DNA from: Geosiphon pyriformis
Lineage: Eukaryota > Glomeromycota > Glomeromycetes > Archaeosporales > Geosiphonaceae
DNA: 64,000 nucleotides
Direction: 5' to 3'
NCBI GenBank assembly: GCA_016748015.1
Contig: JAAOMT010000630.1
Location: 377,308-441,307, forward strand
The position numbers and the translations under genes are program-made. Below the pieces are notes generated by a model that was given only the letters and a program-made list of their open reading frames with translations, was not told the origin of the DNA and did no database searches. Below are positions 14,237 to 26,190 of the stretch, piece after piece. Each line of letters starts with the position of its first letter. Positions within the stretch are counted from its first letter, which is position 1.

Positions 14237-14773
14237 NNNNNNNNNNNNNNNNNNNNNNNNNNNNNNNNNNNNNNNNNNNNNNNNNNNNNNNNNNNNNNNN
14301 NNNNNNNNNNNNNNNNNNNNNNNNNNNNNNNNNNNNNNNNNNNNNNNNNNNNNNNNNNNNNNNNNNNNNNNNNNNNNNNNNNNNNNNNNNNNNNNNNNNN
14401 NNNNNNNNNNNNNNNNNNNNNNNNNNNNNNNNNNNNNNNNNNNNNNNNNNNNNNNNNNNNNNNNNNNNNNNNNNNNNNNNNNNNNNNNNNNNNNNNNNNN
14501 NNNNNNNNNNNNNNNNNNNNNNNNNNNNNNNNNNNNNNNNNNNNNNNNNNNNNNNNNNNNNNNNNNNNNNNNNNNNNNNNNNNNNNNNNNNNNNNNNNNN
14601 NNNNNNNNNNNNNNNNNNNNNNNNNNNNNNNNNNNNNNNNNNNNNNNNNNNNNNNNNNNNNNNNNNNNNNNNNNNNNNNNNNNNNNNNNNNNNNNNNNNN
14701 NNNNNNNNNNNNNNNNNNNNNNNNNNNNNNNNNNNNNNNNNNNNNNNNNNNNNNNNNNNNNNNNNNNNNNNNN
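14237..14773. other. Assembly gap (537 N)
   Basis: All bases are N. The gap sits exactly at the left edge of the second copy of the duplicated BTB-TLDc upstream block, so a collapsed or unresolved repeat is a likely cause. Reading frames spanning it are artefacts. Confidence 1.
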
Positions 14774-15235
14774 CAGCTGCCATTTCTGATAAGATCCAAA
14801 ATTTCTGTGATTTTTTTATTTGCGTTTATTATAAAAAGATCACTGAAATCTTTTGATTTGAAAAAATTGCGTGAATAGGTGAGCGAAAGATTTTGCGCGA
14901 TTTTCAATTGTCATTGTTTTACCTTAAAAGTGAACAATAACAATGAAATTTTTCTTTACGCGGGTGGTATTTTTATCTCTTGAATAGGTTAGAAATTAAA
15001 CCTGAAATCTCGGTAAAATAAGCAGATGATCAAATATCTCGTTGGATAAACCTTATTCAAGTCTTAGAAATCAGCACAATGCAAATTCTCAAAGTTGCTA
15101 ATTGGTTTGCTTTTATTCCCTCCAATAATAACTAATACCAATTTGCGCTGCAATGCATACCTTTTATACCTTAATAAAAATAGCAAAACAGCGAAGCCAA
15201 TTGTCACATTTAATAAAATCCAATTCGAAAAAAGT
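14774..15235 (+). repeat. Upstream block duplicated with BTB-TLDc gene 2 (copy 2)
   Basis: Counterpart of 10160-10680. It begins right after the assembly gap, already inside the homology (cf. 10180 onward), and ends about 178 bp before the start codon of gene 2. The true left boundary of the duplication is hidden in the gap. Confidence 0.8.
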
Positions 15236-15338
15236 AACGTTTGCGCTTCCATTTGAAAATAAAAAAAAAGATTGAAGTTTTTAATTAGGGCGAACTTAAA
15301 TTTAAACTGTTTAAAGTGCATAATATTTCTCCCAGCCT

Positions 15339-15360
15339 ATTATTGGTTTTTGGCTATAAA
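15339..15360 (+). promoter_or_regulatory. Candidate core promoter of BTB-TLDc gene 2 (inverted CCAAT and TATAAA)
   Basis: TATTGG, an inverted CCAAT box, occurs near 15340 and TATAAA at 15355-15360, the latter 53 bp before the start codon at 15413. Both are in DNA not shared with the upstream region of gene 1. Confidence 0.4.
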
Positions 15361-15412
15361 AACTATCTAGCTCATAATTTTTTGTACAGAACCTAGGAAT
15401 AAGAAATTTGAT

Positions 15413-16893
15413 ATGTCTGATATTTCCGAATTTCAAAAAGAATTTTGCGCTGATATTGGGGAAATTCTTGAACAAAATAATACACATGATGTAATTATCT
15501 ACGTCGGTGAAGAGCCAAGCATTAAAGAATATAAAGCCCATTCTATTATATTATGTGCGAGGTCGCATTACTTTCTCACCGCTCTATCAGCTGATTGGGC
15601 AAAGAAAGAAGATGGAATCTTTGTGTTTAAAAAGCCGAACATTTTACCCAAAGTTTTTGAAGTTATCTTGAAGTATGCTTTCGAATATTTAGTATTTAAT
15701 TAATATTTTTAAAACATCGTTACCATTTGTTAAAACTTTTTCAAAACCTAAATAGATTTTTATACAGCGCAACTGTTGACCTGAAAAGTCAGGAAGCTCC
15801 AGAAATTTTGAAACTTTTAATTGCAGTTGATGAATTAGAATTGGATAATTTATCGGCTCATATACAACAATACTTGATCAAAGAGAAACATGAATGGTTA
15901 AACCAAAATTTCGTGCAAGCGCTTGATATTGTTTTCAGGCATGAAGCGTGTCACAGCCTCCGTGATTATTGTCTCGAGGCTATTTGCGCAAACCCGAAAT
16001 TAATTTTTGAATCAAAGAGTTTTCACTCTATCGACAGATCTATTCTTTTAATGCTCTTGAAACGGGATGACCTTGACATTGAAGAAATAAAAATTTGGGA
16101 GTATTTAATTGATTGGGGTACGGCACAACACACATCCTTGAAAAAGGAGGTTTCTAAATGGTCCCGAGAAGACTTCATCGCAGTAGCAGCTACCTTAGAA
16201 CCACTGCTACCTCTAATCCGATGGGGAGAGATTGAGTCATCTGATTTTCAGCACAAGGGTTTCTCTTATAAGCGGGTATTCCCCGAGCCTCTTTTTGACA
16301 ACATCATTGAGCATTATCTGAATTCGAGTATACCAATTCAATCTACTTTGAAACCTCGATTACCAGCTCAAATTGACTCCACTATAATTGATAAGAAGAT
16401 CGCAAGAGTAATCGGTAATTGGATAGCAGGAACGAACTCGATATCAGAGCAAAAGCATTCCTACAAATTTGAAAACTTGTTTCGCGCCAGTCGGGATGGA
16501 TTTGATAGTGGAAATTTTCATAGTAGATGTGATAACAAAGGACCTACATTCACTATCGTAAAGCTTTCATCAAACAATATTATTGTTGGCGGTTATAATC
16601 CTCTAAACTGGACCAGTAATATAGGTTATGAATATTCGAATTCTAATTTTATTTTTCAGTTTTCGGATTCGAGTAGTCAATCAGGGCTGATTGGTCGAAT
16701 TAAGGCCTATAACCAAAATGCTGTTTATAACCATCCTAGTTATGGACCAACTTTTGGTGGTGGAAATGATTTCCTTATAAATGGGACGTATTGGCGTCAT
16801 TCTGCAGAGAATAGTTATCCAAATATTTTTCCTTCCTTTAGTGTAGGTTTTAACCATCAGATGCAAGAATATGAAGTTTTTAGAGTTTTATAA
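15413..16893 (+). CDS. BTB-BACK-TLDc protein, tandem copy 2
   Basis: Exons 15413-15672 and 15756-16893, with an 83-nt intron (GTATGC/TAG) in phase 2 at the same codon as in copy 1; the joined frame is 465 residues. BTB at about 20-95 (DVIIYVG, KAHSIILCARSHYF), BACK-like region at about 140-245 (LKRDDLDIEEIKIWEYLIDWG) and TLDc from about 293 to the end (SRDGF, CDNKGPTFTIVK, YGPTFGGG). Long blocks of exon 2 are nearly identical to copy 1 at the nucleotide level, for example around 16050-16130 against 11430-11510. Other stretches, such as the loop before the TLDc domain and the C-terminal tail, have diverged. Both copies keep open frames, so both may be expressed. Function is inferred from the family: a BTB adaptor with a TLDc module. 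Confidence 0.9.
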
Positions 16894-16952
16894 AGCATTT
16901 AACTTGACTTTTTCTCTCTAAAAAAATTACTAGTCTATGTTATCTTTTTACT

Positions 16953-16958
16953 AATAAA
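16953..16958 (+). terminator. Possible polyadenylation signal of BTB-TLDc gene 2
   Basis: AATAAA follows the stop codon by about 60 bp, in sequence resembling that after the stop of copy 1. Confidence 0.35.
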
Positions 16959-16959
16959 T

Positions 16960-18690
16960 TCAATAATCATATCATAATATATTTCAAAATAATAGTAAAA
17001 TTAGGAATATAGAATATGTTTGAACACAGTAAAATTAAGGAAACAATATATTTTATACTTTTTATTATTTTTTTCCGCAAAAATCTTAAAGATTTTATAG
17101 TAGAAACGTTAAAGAAATGTAGAAATGAAAAACATATCTATAATTTAGGATTTTTTTATCACTTTTTATTAAACTGATATTAAAAACCCTCATGAAATAT
17201 TGGTTACTAAACTTTTTTCAAAACCTGCCATATTTAAGTAATCTACACTTATTTTTAACTATTAAGTATGATAAATATAAATATTTAATAATTACTTTTA
17301 TTAAAAATCAAATAAATTGTATTAAAATTCTAATAGAACTTACCAAAAAATAAAAAAAATTTGGTAAATACAATTAAATAAATCACAAAATTTTAAAACA
17401 AATTATGAATGGTATTTTAATGAAATAAACATAATCCATCAATAAACTTTATTAAAAAAAAAATTATTGCTAAATGATTAAACAAATAATAAATTAAACA
17501 ATGAATACAATTTAAAGAAATTTTGTAACTTAATAAATCTGTTTCTGTTACAATTTATTATCGTGAAAAAAATACATTAAAAAATTGAGCAAGCTTTCGA
17601 TTTAATTAAAATTTTTAAAAAAACTAAATATATTTTTAACTTGTTAAAAATTATAATATTTAATTTATAAAAAAAATTAATTTTTTCAGTTTTTACATTT
17701 AGTAATTTTGATAACCAAATCTTTATTTAATAAATAGGTTTTTATATAATTGTTTTTTATGATTGTTTAACAATAGAAATTTATTTTCAATTTTCTTAAT
17801 GCCTAATTTAATAACATCGAATTTTAAAAAGAACAATTTCAAAACATATAATTTTGCAAAGATATAAAAAAGATTAAAAGATATTTTAGTTTTTTTAAAA
17901 AAAATTTTAATACAATTAATAATTTTAATATTTTTGAAGTAACAAAATTTAAAAATAACACAACTTGTAATACGTTATTAATTTTTATATCAAAAAATAA
18001 ATTTTTTAAACTTTAATAATTCAGGAATAGCAAAAATAATAATATTCAAAATAATTTTTTTTTAAATATATTTATTTTAATATTGAAATAATATATAAAT
18101 GGTTTGAAATTTACGATATAAATAAATTTGATATACAAAATATATTAACTTTTATTATTATCTCAAATTGTTAAAATATAAAATATTTTTAATTAATAAT
18201 TGATCGCATTGTTGATAAATAAATTAATTACATTTAATAATATTTGATAATTAATAATTAATAAATTTAAAAATAAATAACAGTTCTTTGGTCTTTATTT
18301 TTATTAATCAATAATATTTTTTAACAAAGATTTGTGATTATACACTTTTAAAAGATTTACAAATGTTATCTTTATATTTTTTTTAATACTATTTTATGTT
18401 TAATAATAAACTTTGAAAAAAATAAAAGACTGAGAGAGAATTCTTAACAAATAAAAAGTTCAAGAATGTTAGAGAGAGCAGAAAATTTCCTTATTTACAT
18501 TGCATAAACGGGTAGAATTCAAATGACTGCAAAAGCGTAAAAGGGAGCTTGTCATTATCATTCCTATTTTAGTTAAATGAAAACCTGAATTGAGTCACAC
18601 TTTGGTGATTGCTAGTTTTGATAGCTCATTTAAAAATGGAATTTTCAGGTTTGATTATATTCTAACGTAAGAGAAAATTAAAAGTTTTAA
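16960..18690. other. AT-rich intergenic DNA, no gene seen
   Basis: Low-complexity A/T sequence between the second BTB-TLDc gene and the lipase pseudogene. The part nearest the pseudogene (about 18450-18660) is less AT-rich and could hold the eroded last exon of the lipase copy, but the expected GPYFG-type motif was not found there. Confidence 0.5.
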
Positions 18691-18699
18691 GAAAATAGC

Positions 18700-19545
18700 T
18701 TACCGGACTTTCTCTCAATATATCTTCATCATCCATCCCAAGACAATAAATTAAATCAAAACTATCACAATCGCATTGAGTTTTGATCAAGTATTTCGTT
18801 CCTGAATTTACATACATAGCGGGAATTTTATTACTCGTATGAAATTGGAATCTAGTAACTTGGTCATCCATTAAAGTAACTACTGTTAATTGATTGTTAA
18901 CATGTCTTGTAAATTCTATATTCCATGTACTCAAATACGACTTCAGTTGCTATGATAGAAAAAATTATTGTCAAGAGCATAAAATAAATTCGTCCTAAAG
19001 AAATGGGAGAAGTTCTAATTTTAGTTTTAAATTAAAATTCATAGAAATAGAATAAACAAATAAATTATGGAAGATACCTCTAATTTTGTGATCTTTTATA
19101 ATATGTGTTAATTGGCTGGGATTATACCTATTTTTTAAATATCCGGCTAATTCATGAAATCTCCCAATTATCCTTACGCCATAAATTCGTGTTGGCCATC
19201 GAAGTTTTTCTCGATATTTGATTCAGGTTGAGAGGCACAACTGCTGACTAATAATTTATTCACTTTTATCTGAGCCGTTTAGAAACTGCTTTAGCGTATC
19301 CTCTTACGCTTATTGTTTTGCTGAGTTTTTTCTATTATATTAGAATTTTTATCTAAATTAGTTTCGAAAATAATATTAAGTCGCTTCGACAAGTATTTGA
19401 CAATTTTGTTTGAATCACAGAATACAAAATTTTCTTATATATTCTCTGAATCATTCCAAATCTCTAGTTTAGATTTAACTAAGCTATATAGAAAAAATGC
19501 AAATATAGCGATAATACTGGGAAAATAAATGAAATAAGGAACCAA
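18700..19545 (-). pseudogene. Degenerate paralogue of the class 3 lipase-like gene at 22124-23584
   Basis: Read on minus from 19545, it follows the intact paralogue almost exon by exon. Lesions: the start ATG has become TTG (19545-19543); a TAA stop (19437-19435) follows the EIWNDSENI motif; a 2-base deletion shifts the frame just before the STW-equivalent motif; and an internal deletion removes everything from the STWN motif to RIGN, including the nucleophile elbow. The deletion joins two GGAATA direct repeats. The open remainder (18934-18662) still shows FTRHVNNQLTVVTLMDDQ and the CDCDSFDLIYC cysteine region, then a GTAAGC donor. The fourth exon is not recognisable. Flanking sequence (about 19590-19660 against 23660-23720) is also similar, so the gene was copied as a segment. 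The alternative of an expressed short protein from 18934 is unlikely. Confidence 0.8.
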
Positions 19546-19559
19546 TTTGCTTAGTTATT

Positions 19560-22120
19560 GACTACTAAATTATAAAAATTTTTATTTTTCTTCACCCTTA
19601 TTTTCTCATTAATTTCTTTTGGTAAGCAAAATTTTAATCTTTATTGTTTAGTAAACAAGCAATGATAATATAAAATATTAATTTTTTTATTATAAATTAA
19701 ATAGCTCAATTTTGTTTTTGATTTACTGTACTAAACAGCAAAATAGTGATAATTTTATCCCTAACAAATTTTTGATAAAGTTTCCCATTGTTAAAAACAT
19801 TTTTTTCGGTATTTGAGCAAAGGTAATATGTATGATTTTTTACGGTCAGTTAAATTATGCTGTAACTATTAGTTATTGAAAAAGCGGAAAAGTAATTTGG
19901 AAAAGAATAATAGCTCAAAATTTAAAACTAATCGTAACAAGAAGGTAAAATATGCTTTAAAGTTAATGAAAAAGGGATATATAGTTTTGACAAAATATAG
20001 AAACGAATAAATTTAGAAGATTAATTATAATAAGCCAAACTTATAGCAGATGATCAAAACACAAAATACTTTACGATAATGATTTAATGTATGTATTTTT
20101 ATTTTCCCATCATACTCTTTTATTGGAATACTGTGCTTATCAATTACAATTTATCGAAATACTGAGAAGGGACGATGAATACCAAGTCGATGTTTACCCA
20201 ATTAAAATTTAGAGATTTATTTGTATCTCTTTGCAACATTAATAAACTCAAGGAGTTTAAATATATTTTATATAACATTGACAAAAAAAATAATATATAT
20301 TATTTTTTATTCTAGAACTCTCTATACTAGAAAACTAAACAATTTTTTCATCTGCAATGTTCATTATTTAACTACTTTGATAATATTTCGATCAACGGAG
20401 CATATACTGTGAAAGCAGTTTTGGAAAAGGAATAAAATTACTTTGAATTTTTCTTTAATTAAAATATTAAAATAAAAATCTAAAAAAAAACTTGGTTCTC
20501 CTTCAGTTTTCAATTTTAGTTTAGACATTAAATTATGAATTTAATAAATAGTGATTTGTAATTTTTGAAATTAAAATTATGAATTATGAAGCTTTTTAAA
20601 TTAAGCAAAAATCTATGGTTGTTTTGCTTTATTTGTTATCTAATCAGAAAGCCCTAGCATCTCTTCTACAAACTTTGGTTAGTCTTATTTGAAGAGATGA
20701 TGTAGCATATGCTAAAAAAGATGAACCTTTAAACTTTGTGCTGACTTGAAACTTGAAAATAAATTATTGCACAAAAATATTTTAAATACACGCAAACATT
20801 GGTTCCATGTCCAGTGAACCAATTTTCATGATATCAGCACGATAAAAGATGTTTTTCACAGTTTAAATAAATCAAAAGAAAGCAAGCAAACAGATAAACA
20901 AACAAGCAAACAAACAAATAAACAAACAAACAAAAAAAAAATAGTTTAACGTTTCTTTATACATTCATTCCCTTTCAAGATTAAATAAATAAAAAAATTA
21001 ATACCAAAGTTAATTTGACAACAATTTTTGTCAAATAATTATTTCCATGAAAAAGTAGTAATAATTTATTCACGTAATATACATGTATTAAGGGCTCTAC
21101 AAAATTTTTAACAAGTAAAAAATTTCTCGTTAATTAAACGTCATTAATTATTGAGTGTTAGTATTTATTCTTAACAGTTTGATTAAAAAAAATTTTTATA
21201 ATTTTTTTTGAAGCTCAATTTTTTGATTACATGATCCAAATTTTTTGGAGAACATGTTTTTTTTTATAAAGAAATAACAGGATAGAAATATTTAATTGTT
21301 AATAATAAATATTTTTTTTCTTAAATTGTATATATTGGTTGATATTGTCAAAAAAAAATTGTTGCATAAAGTAAAACCGAAAATAGAAAATGAAAAAAAA
21401 ATTTAAATTTTTTGTTTTATATATATATATATACAATCAATATAAATTTCTAATATTTTTTTTACAATATTTATTATTATTTAATTAAATTTTCAATTAA
21501 AAAAAGTTAATAAATTTTTAATTGTTTAATTTATTTATAAAAATATTGTATAACATAAAATATTTTATACATTAAAAGTAAAAAAAAAAAAAACTTTTTA
21601 AGAAAATTATTTTTTTCTAATAAAATGTAATAATCATGTTTATTAACTAATATCAAATTTTTATTTCATGCCTATATTTTAAAATTATAAACCCATTTTC
21701 AAAATTTATATTAAAAAATAGTTTTGTAATTTACAACATACAATTCAATTTTAATTTCTTAGTCATAATTTATAAAATAAAAGGTAAAAATTTTTTTAAA
21801 AATATAACTATTTAAGTCTATTTATTGAAATCTTTTAAGAAATTTCAAGTATTCAATTTTTAAAATATCAAGAAATTTTATATAAAACATATATATCTAG
21901 AATTTAACTATTTTGATATATATATATCTAAATAAAATATTATGTAAAAAGTTAAATGTCTAATATGAATTTTTATCGGGTATCATTGAAAAAATATTTA
22001 AAAACTTTTAAAAAAGCGATTTTTTTTAGATTTAGTAGCTCAAAATTTTAAAAACCAACCTCGCTCCCAAATTATTGTTTTTTTAATCGCAACTTTATTT
22101 AAAAAAATAGTAAACTACTC
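19560..22120. other. Intergenic DNA with a CAAA/AAAC microsatellite; no gene seen
   Basis: Mostly AT-rich. A simple repeat of CAAA/AAAC units lies at about 20880-20940. A short inverted repeat (CATCTCTTC with GAAGAGATG about 25 bases later) lies near 20660-20705. The plus-strand 63-codon frame at 20221 has no family feature and is not accepted. Confidence 0.5.
20880..20940. repeat. (CAAA)n-type microsatellite
   Basis: Imperfect repetition of AAAC/AAGC/AAAT tetramers followed by an A run. Purely sequence-based call. Confidence 0.85.
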
Positions 22121-22123
22121 ATT

Positions 22124-23584
22124 TCAGTTCCTCAACATTAAAGAATGGTATTTATTATGTTTTTTTATATGACCATATGTATAACCAAAATAAGGACCAT
22201 CATATGTAAATTTGGGTTCATGTTCAGGTTGTGCATTATTACAATACTATAAAATAGAATTCCCCAATTTAATCCTAATCTAGCTTAAAAGAAAATCAAA
22301 ATTTTCAAGAAAATTGCCTACCGGATTTTCTATCAATATATCTTCATCTTTATCATCTATCACAGGACAATAAATTAAGTCAAACCTATCACAATCGCAT
22401 TGAGTTTTGATCCAGTATTCCATCCCTGGATGTACATACATAACGTGAGCTATATTACTCGTTTGGAATGGGAATCTAGTAATTTGGTCATCCATTAAAG
22501 TGACTCGGTATACTGTTAATTGATTGTTAACATGTCTTGCAAATTCCATATTCCCAATTCGTGGTAATCCAAAAGTATAGACAATAAAATTCTCAATTTT
22601 TGAAGAGAGCTCTTGAATCAGCAAGGCTGTAAATATTGCATATACTATATTTTTTAAAATGAAAAAAAAATTAAGAAATTCTACCACTACAACCAAAATA
22701 AAAATGTGTGCAGCAAAATATACCTCCTCCTAAGCGATGTCCAAGTAAATAAAGGCCTGTTTTTGTACTGGTATTTATCATATTCAATAAATATAATATT
22801 ATTTCATCTTTGGCTTCCAAGAAATCAGTATAAAAGATTTTATCAACCTTTGCATCTTCAATATCGGGATAAGATTTAAATATATTTTCTCGGTTTTTAT
22901 TCCATGTGCTCAAGTACCGAATTTCAGGGGCTATTATAGTAAATAACATTGTATGATGTGTAATATCAACTCTTCCTATAGAAAGTGGAGAAATTCTAAT
23001 TCAAAATTTTTAATTCAATTGACAGATACGGATTGAAAAGTTTAATTACAGAAAATACCTCTAATTTTGTAATCTTTTGTAATATATCTTAATTTATCAG
23101 GATTATAATTGTCTGCCAAATGTTTTGCGAATTGAGTAAATAAATTAATTTTTTTTTTGCCTTGAACTTGAGTTGGTTTCACAAGTTCTTTCTCCAATGT
23201 TGGTTCCATAAGTTCTTTCTCAAATTCAGAGTCAATATTTCTAGCTGATAAAATATCTCTTTTTGTTTGAGCTGATTGAAAACTATTTTGTCGTTTGTTT
23301 TTACACTTCTTTTGTCGAGTTTTTCCTAGAAATTTTTTAGAGGATAATCGGCAATAATTTTTAAAGATAATTTCTGTATTGAACTTTTTATCCTCATTCT
23401 TCTTGGAAATGATCTTTTGTTGTTTTGGAAAGGTTATAATAATTTTATTCCGATCGAGAGATGCTATTTTGTCTAAAATATTTTCTGAATTATTCCAAAT
23501 CTCTGCATTGGATTTGATTAAAATATATTGAAAATATTCAAATATAGTGACAATAATTAGAAAAATGATAAAGGAAGAAAACAT
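22124..23584 (-). CDS. Secreted or anchored class 3 lipase-like protein with Ser-to-Arg nucleophile change, four exons
   Basis: Exons on minus: 23584-23059, 22975-22724, 22644-22322, 22246-22124, with introns of 83, 79 and 75 nt; the joined frame is 407 residues. The N-terminus is a strong signal peptide or anchor (about 1-24). A Lys-rich stretch follows to about 170. The lipase fold follows: a core strand (TIIAPEIRYLSTW), the elbow GHRLGG, then TFGLPRIGN, VYRVTLMDDQITRFPF (Asp312), YVHPGMEYW (His331), and a last exon with cysteine and DGPYFGYTYG. This pattern matches secreted fungal Lipase_3 enzymes of the Rhizomucor type. The elbow normally reads GHSLGG; here codon 256 is CGC (Arg), one base from AGC (Ser), and the RGT oxyanion motif is also missing. 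It is therefore probably not a working hydrolase. The upstream acceptor for exon 2 (AG at 22977-22976) was chosen because it keeps the core strand and gives a normal intron length; an acceptor at 22932-22931 is also in frame. Confidence 0.78.
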
Positions 23585-23589
23585 TTTGT

Positions 23590-26190
23590 TTAATTATCAA
23601 TTACTAAATCACACAAAAAATTAATATATATATATATTACTATATATATCTCAAGTATATTTTTGTTTAATCATTCTCCTTTATTAAGCAAACTTTAATC
23701 CCATTTTTTATTATGAGTTAATATTCTTTAATTTATAAAACATTTAAAAAATTGATGATTTAAACGAATTAAATTAGTTCAAATAATTAGCACGATTAAT
23801 ATTGGGTATCAAACATTCTAAACTATAGCCATTCGCATTTTGTATCATCCCTATCATATATTTGTGTTTAAAAAAAAGTTAATGATTTAATTGAATGAAA
23901 AACATTTTTTTTTGATTTTTAGAAATTTTCATAATGTCCAATTATTTACTTGTTTTAGTTTTTATGTATGTTAGTGTATTGTTTTTAAAAAAATATACTT
24001 TTATCAACATAACCAATTTCCAAAAAACTCTTTATTTTTCACATTATAAAAATTTCTATTTTTCCGAGATTAAATATGTTTAATGTTTATTTTAATTATG
24101 TCCAAATACAATAATTTTGTTTCCGACAAATTATAGAAAGGATTAATTAGAAAATAAATGAAGATTTTAACCAAATTATTTGATAATAATGATTAAATAT
24201 TTATATTTTCTTTTTTCTAAAATAATAATATAATTGTCAATTAAAATTTAATGAGTTTTAATTAATATAATGGCAAGGAAACGAATATCAGGCTTTTAGG
24301 AAAGCTAGTTTCACTTACCCTTCCCCTTTCCCCCTCCCCCCCAAAGATCGGAATATTATTAAATGATTAAACAATAGAAATCACTGACAGTCAGAAAGAG
24401 TGATTAGAAATAGTAATTGGTATTGATTAGATTAAAAAATTTTGTTAATAAAAAAAGCTGTATATATAATTATTGATAAACTATAATATTCTATAATAAT
24501 TATGCAAAGATTTTAGAATTTATAATACCAAAGAAAAAAATGAAATTATAATTTAATTAAAAAATATATTAAACAATATAATTACAATGTAACAAAAAAA
24601 TTAAACATTCTAGATTTAAGAGTTTTTATTATTTTAAGTGAGAATAATAAATAAATATGGATTGAAATATCATATGAATACAAGTCAATAATGAATAAAA
24701 AATTTATGTTTAAAATTTTTATCAGTTTAATCATTTACCTCGAATTATTATTAATGATTAGATGAATTTTTTTCTAAAGTTTTTAAAAATTGTAAAATTT
24801 TTATTTAGTTTAAAAAGTCAAAAATTTCTAAAATATTATTTATATTATCAAGGCAAAAAAATTTTTGAACCTTTGCACTTTTATGAATCTTGAGAGATTT
24901 TTAATATTAGAAAAGAAAAATGGAAAACTTTAAAGGGTGCATATATTTTATTCATATTGTATTATAAGTTAAAGAACCCACAATAAATTTTACAAATTTC
25001 TATCTCAAGATTTAAAAATCTTTTAATCGATCTTATAAAGTTTTTGATGATCTAAATGTTATGAAACAAGGAATCAGTTACAATATTATTATTATTATTA
25101 TAGGGTTTAAAGATCGAATTTAATTATTGATTAAATGAATTTTCTCGGATCGTTTATTATGACAATCTCGCGTTGTATAATTTTCTACATTTATATGAAC
25201 CTCAAAACATTTAGATTTCAAATAAATGGAAATCAATAAATAAAATATGATTCGATCAATCTTACCTGGTAAAATGAACGCAACCTGACTATACCTTTGA
25301 GATTGAAAAAATTAAAAAGTAAATATCAAAAATAGTTTTTCTTAAAGTTCAAGTTTTTTTTCTTTTACTTATTTTTATTCGCAAAAAGTTTTTGATAGAA
25401 ATATAAAATTAAAAATTATATCGTATTCACATGAATCTTGCATAATTGTAAAATATTTTAAACGACTCTAGGGTTTAAATATTGTCTAAGAATAAAATCA
25501 TGAGTTAGAGGATTTACTCAAAACAAATTTTTTTTAATAATAAAACAAATTTTAGAAAATTTAAAATAGATTTTATTTAATTTCATTCAACACTTTTTGA
25601 CATTAGATAATGGCTATTTTTATTTTTATTTCATTTAATTAATGATTAAAAACGTGGTATCGAGCAACAAAATTAATTCAACCTGTAATAAAAAATTCAT
25701 CATCTTAAATAAACTTTGCTTTCAATGTTTAAGAAAATTAATAAAATTTTTATAAAATCAAAGTTTAACATAATGTTGAGAATTTTTCTTGACAAAATTT
25801 TTAACGGTTAAGATTAATTGTCAACAAATTTTTTACATTCAAAAAAAGTTATCTACAAAAATTACTAACGTTACCCCTAAAATTATTTACAAACTCAAAA
25901 GTCTTTTGGCTAGTTTATTTTCACCCGATTGATTGTGCAAATTGTAAACAATTTTAATACAAATATTATCATTATTTTAATTGTATAAATAAATCTTTTA
26001 GAATATTTGTTGATCTTTGAAGCAACGTCGAGTTTCGAAATTTAAATTTAAATTTTTCCGATTCATCGATTATCAACATTCGAAATATCCTTTATCATTT
26101 TTCTTCTCTTATTCACAATTGACTTTAATTTCAAAAAAAAAATTTAAATAACGAATTTGTTTTTGAAACTCTAATTATTTCAGCTCTTAT
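23590..26190. other. AT-rich intergenic DNA, no gene seen
   Basis: No exon recognised. It contains an AT dinucleotide run at about 23624-23650 and one striking C-rich tract, listed separately. Confidence 0.5.
24318..24342 (-). other. G-quadruplex-type motif in AT-rich DNA
   Basis: On minus the tract has four G runs of 7, 5, 4 and 3 with loops of 1, 3 and 2 bases; the plus strand has the matching C runs (possible i-motif). It satisfies the usual G3+N1-7 rule. Nothing similar was seen elsewhere in the window. Confidence 0.8.

Noticed and set aside
14170-14907. Long minus-strand frames across the N run
   Set aside because: They exist only because N is read as unknown residues.
22280-22321. C-terminal tail VGNFLENFDFLLS of the lipase-like gene as coding
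   Set aside because: The sequence starts with a GTAGGC donor. A downstream exon (22246-22124) in the right phase carries the GPYFG-type end expected of the family, so the tail is intronic.
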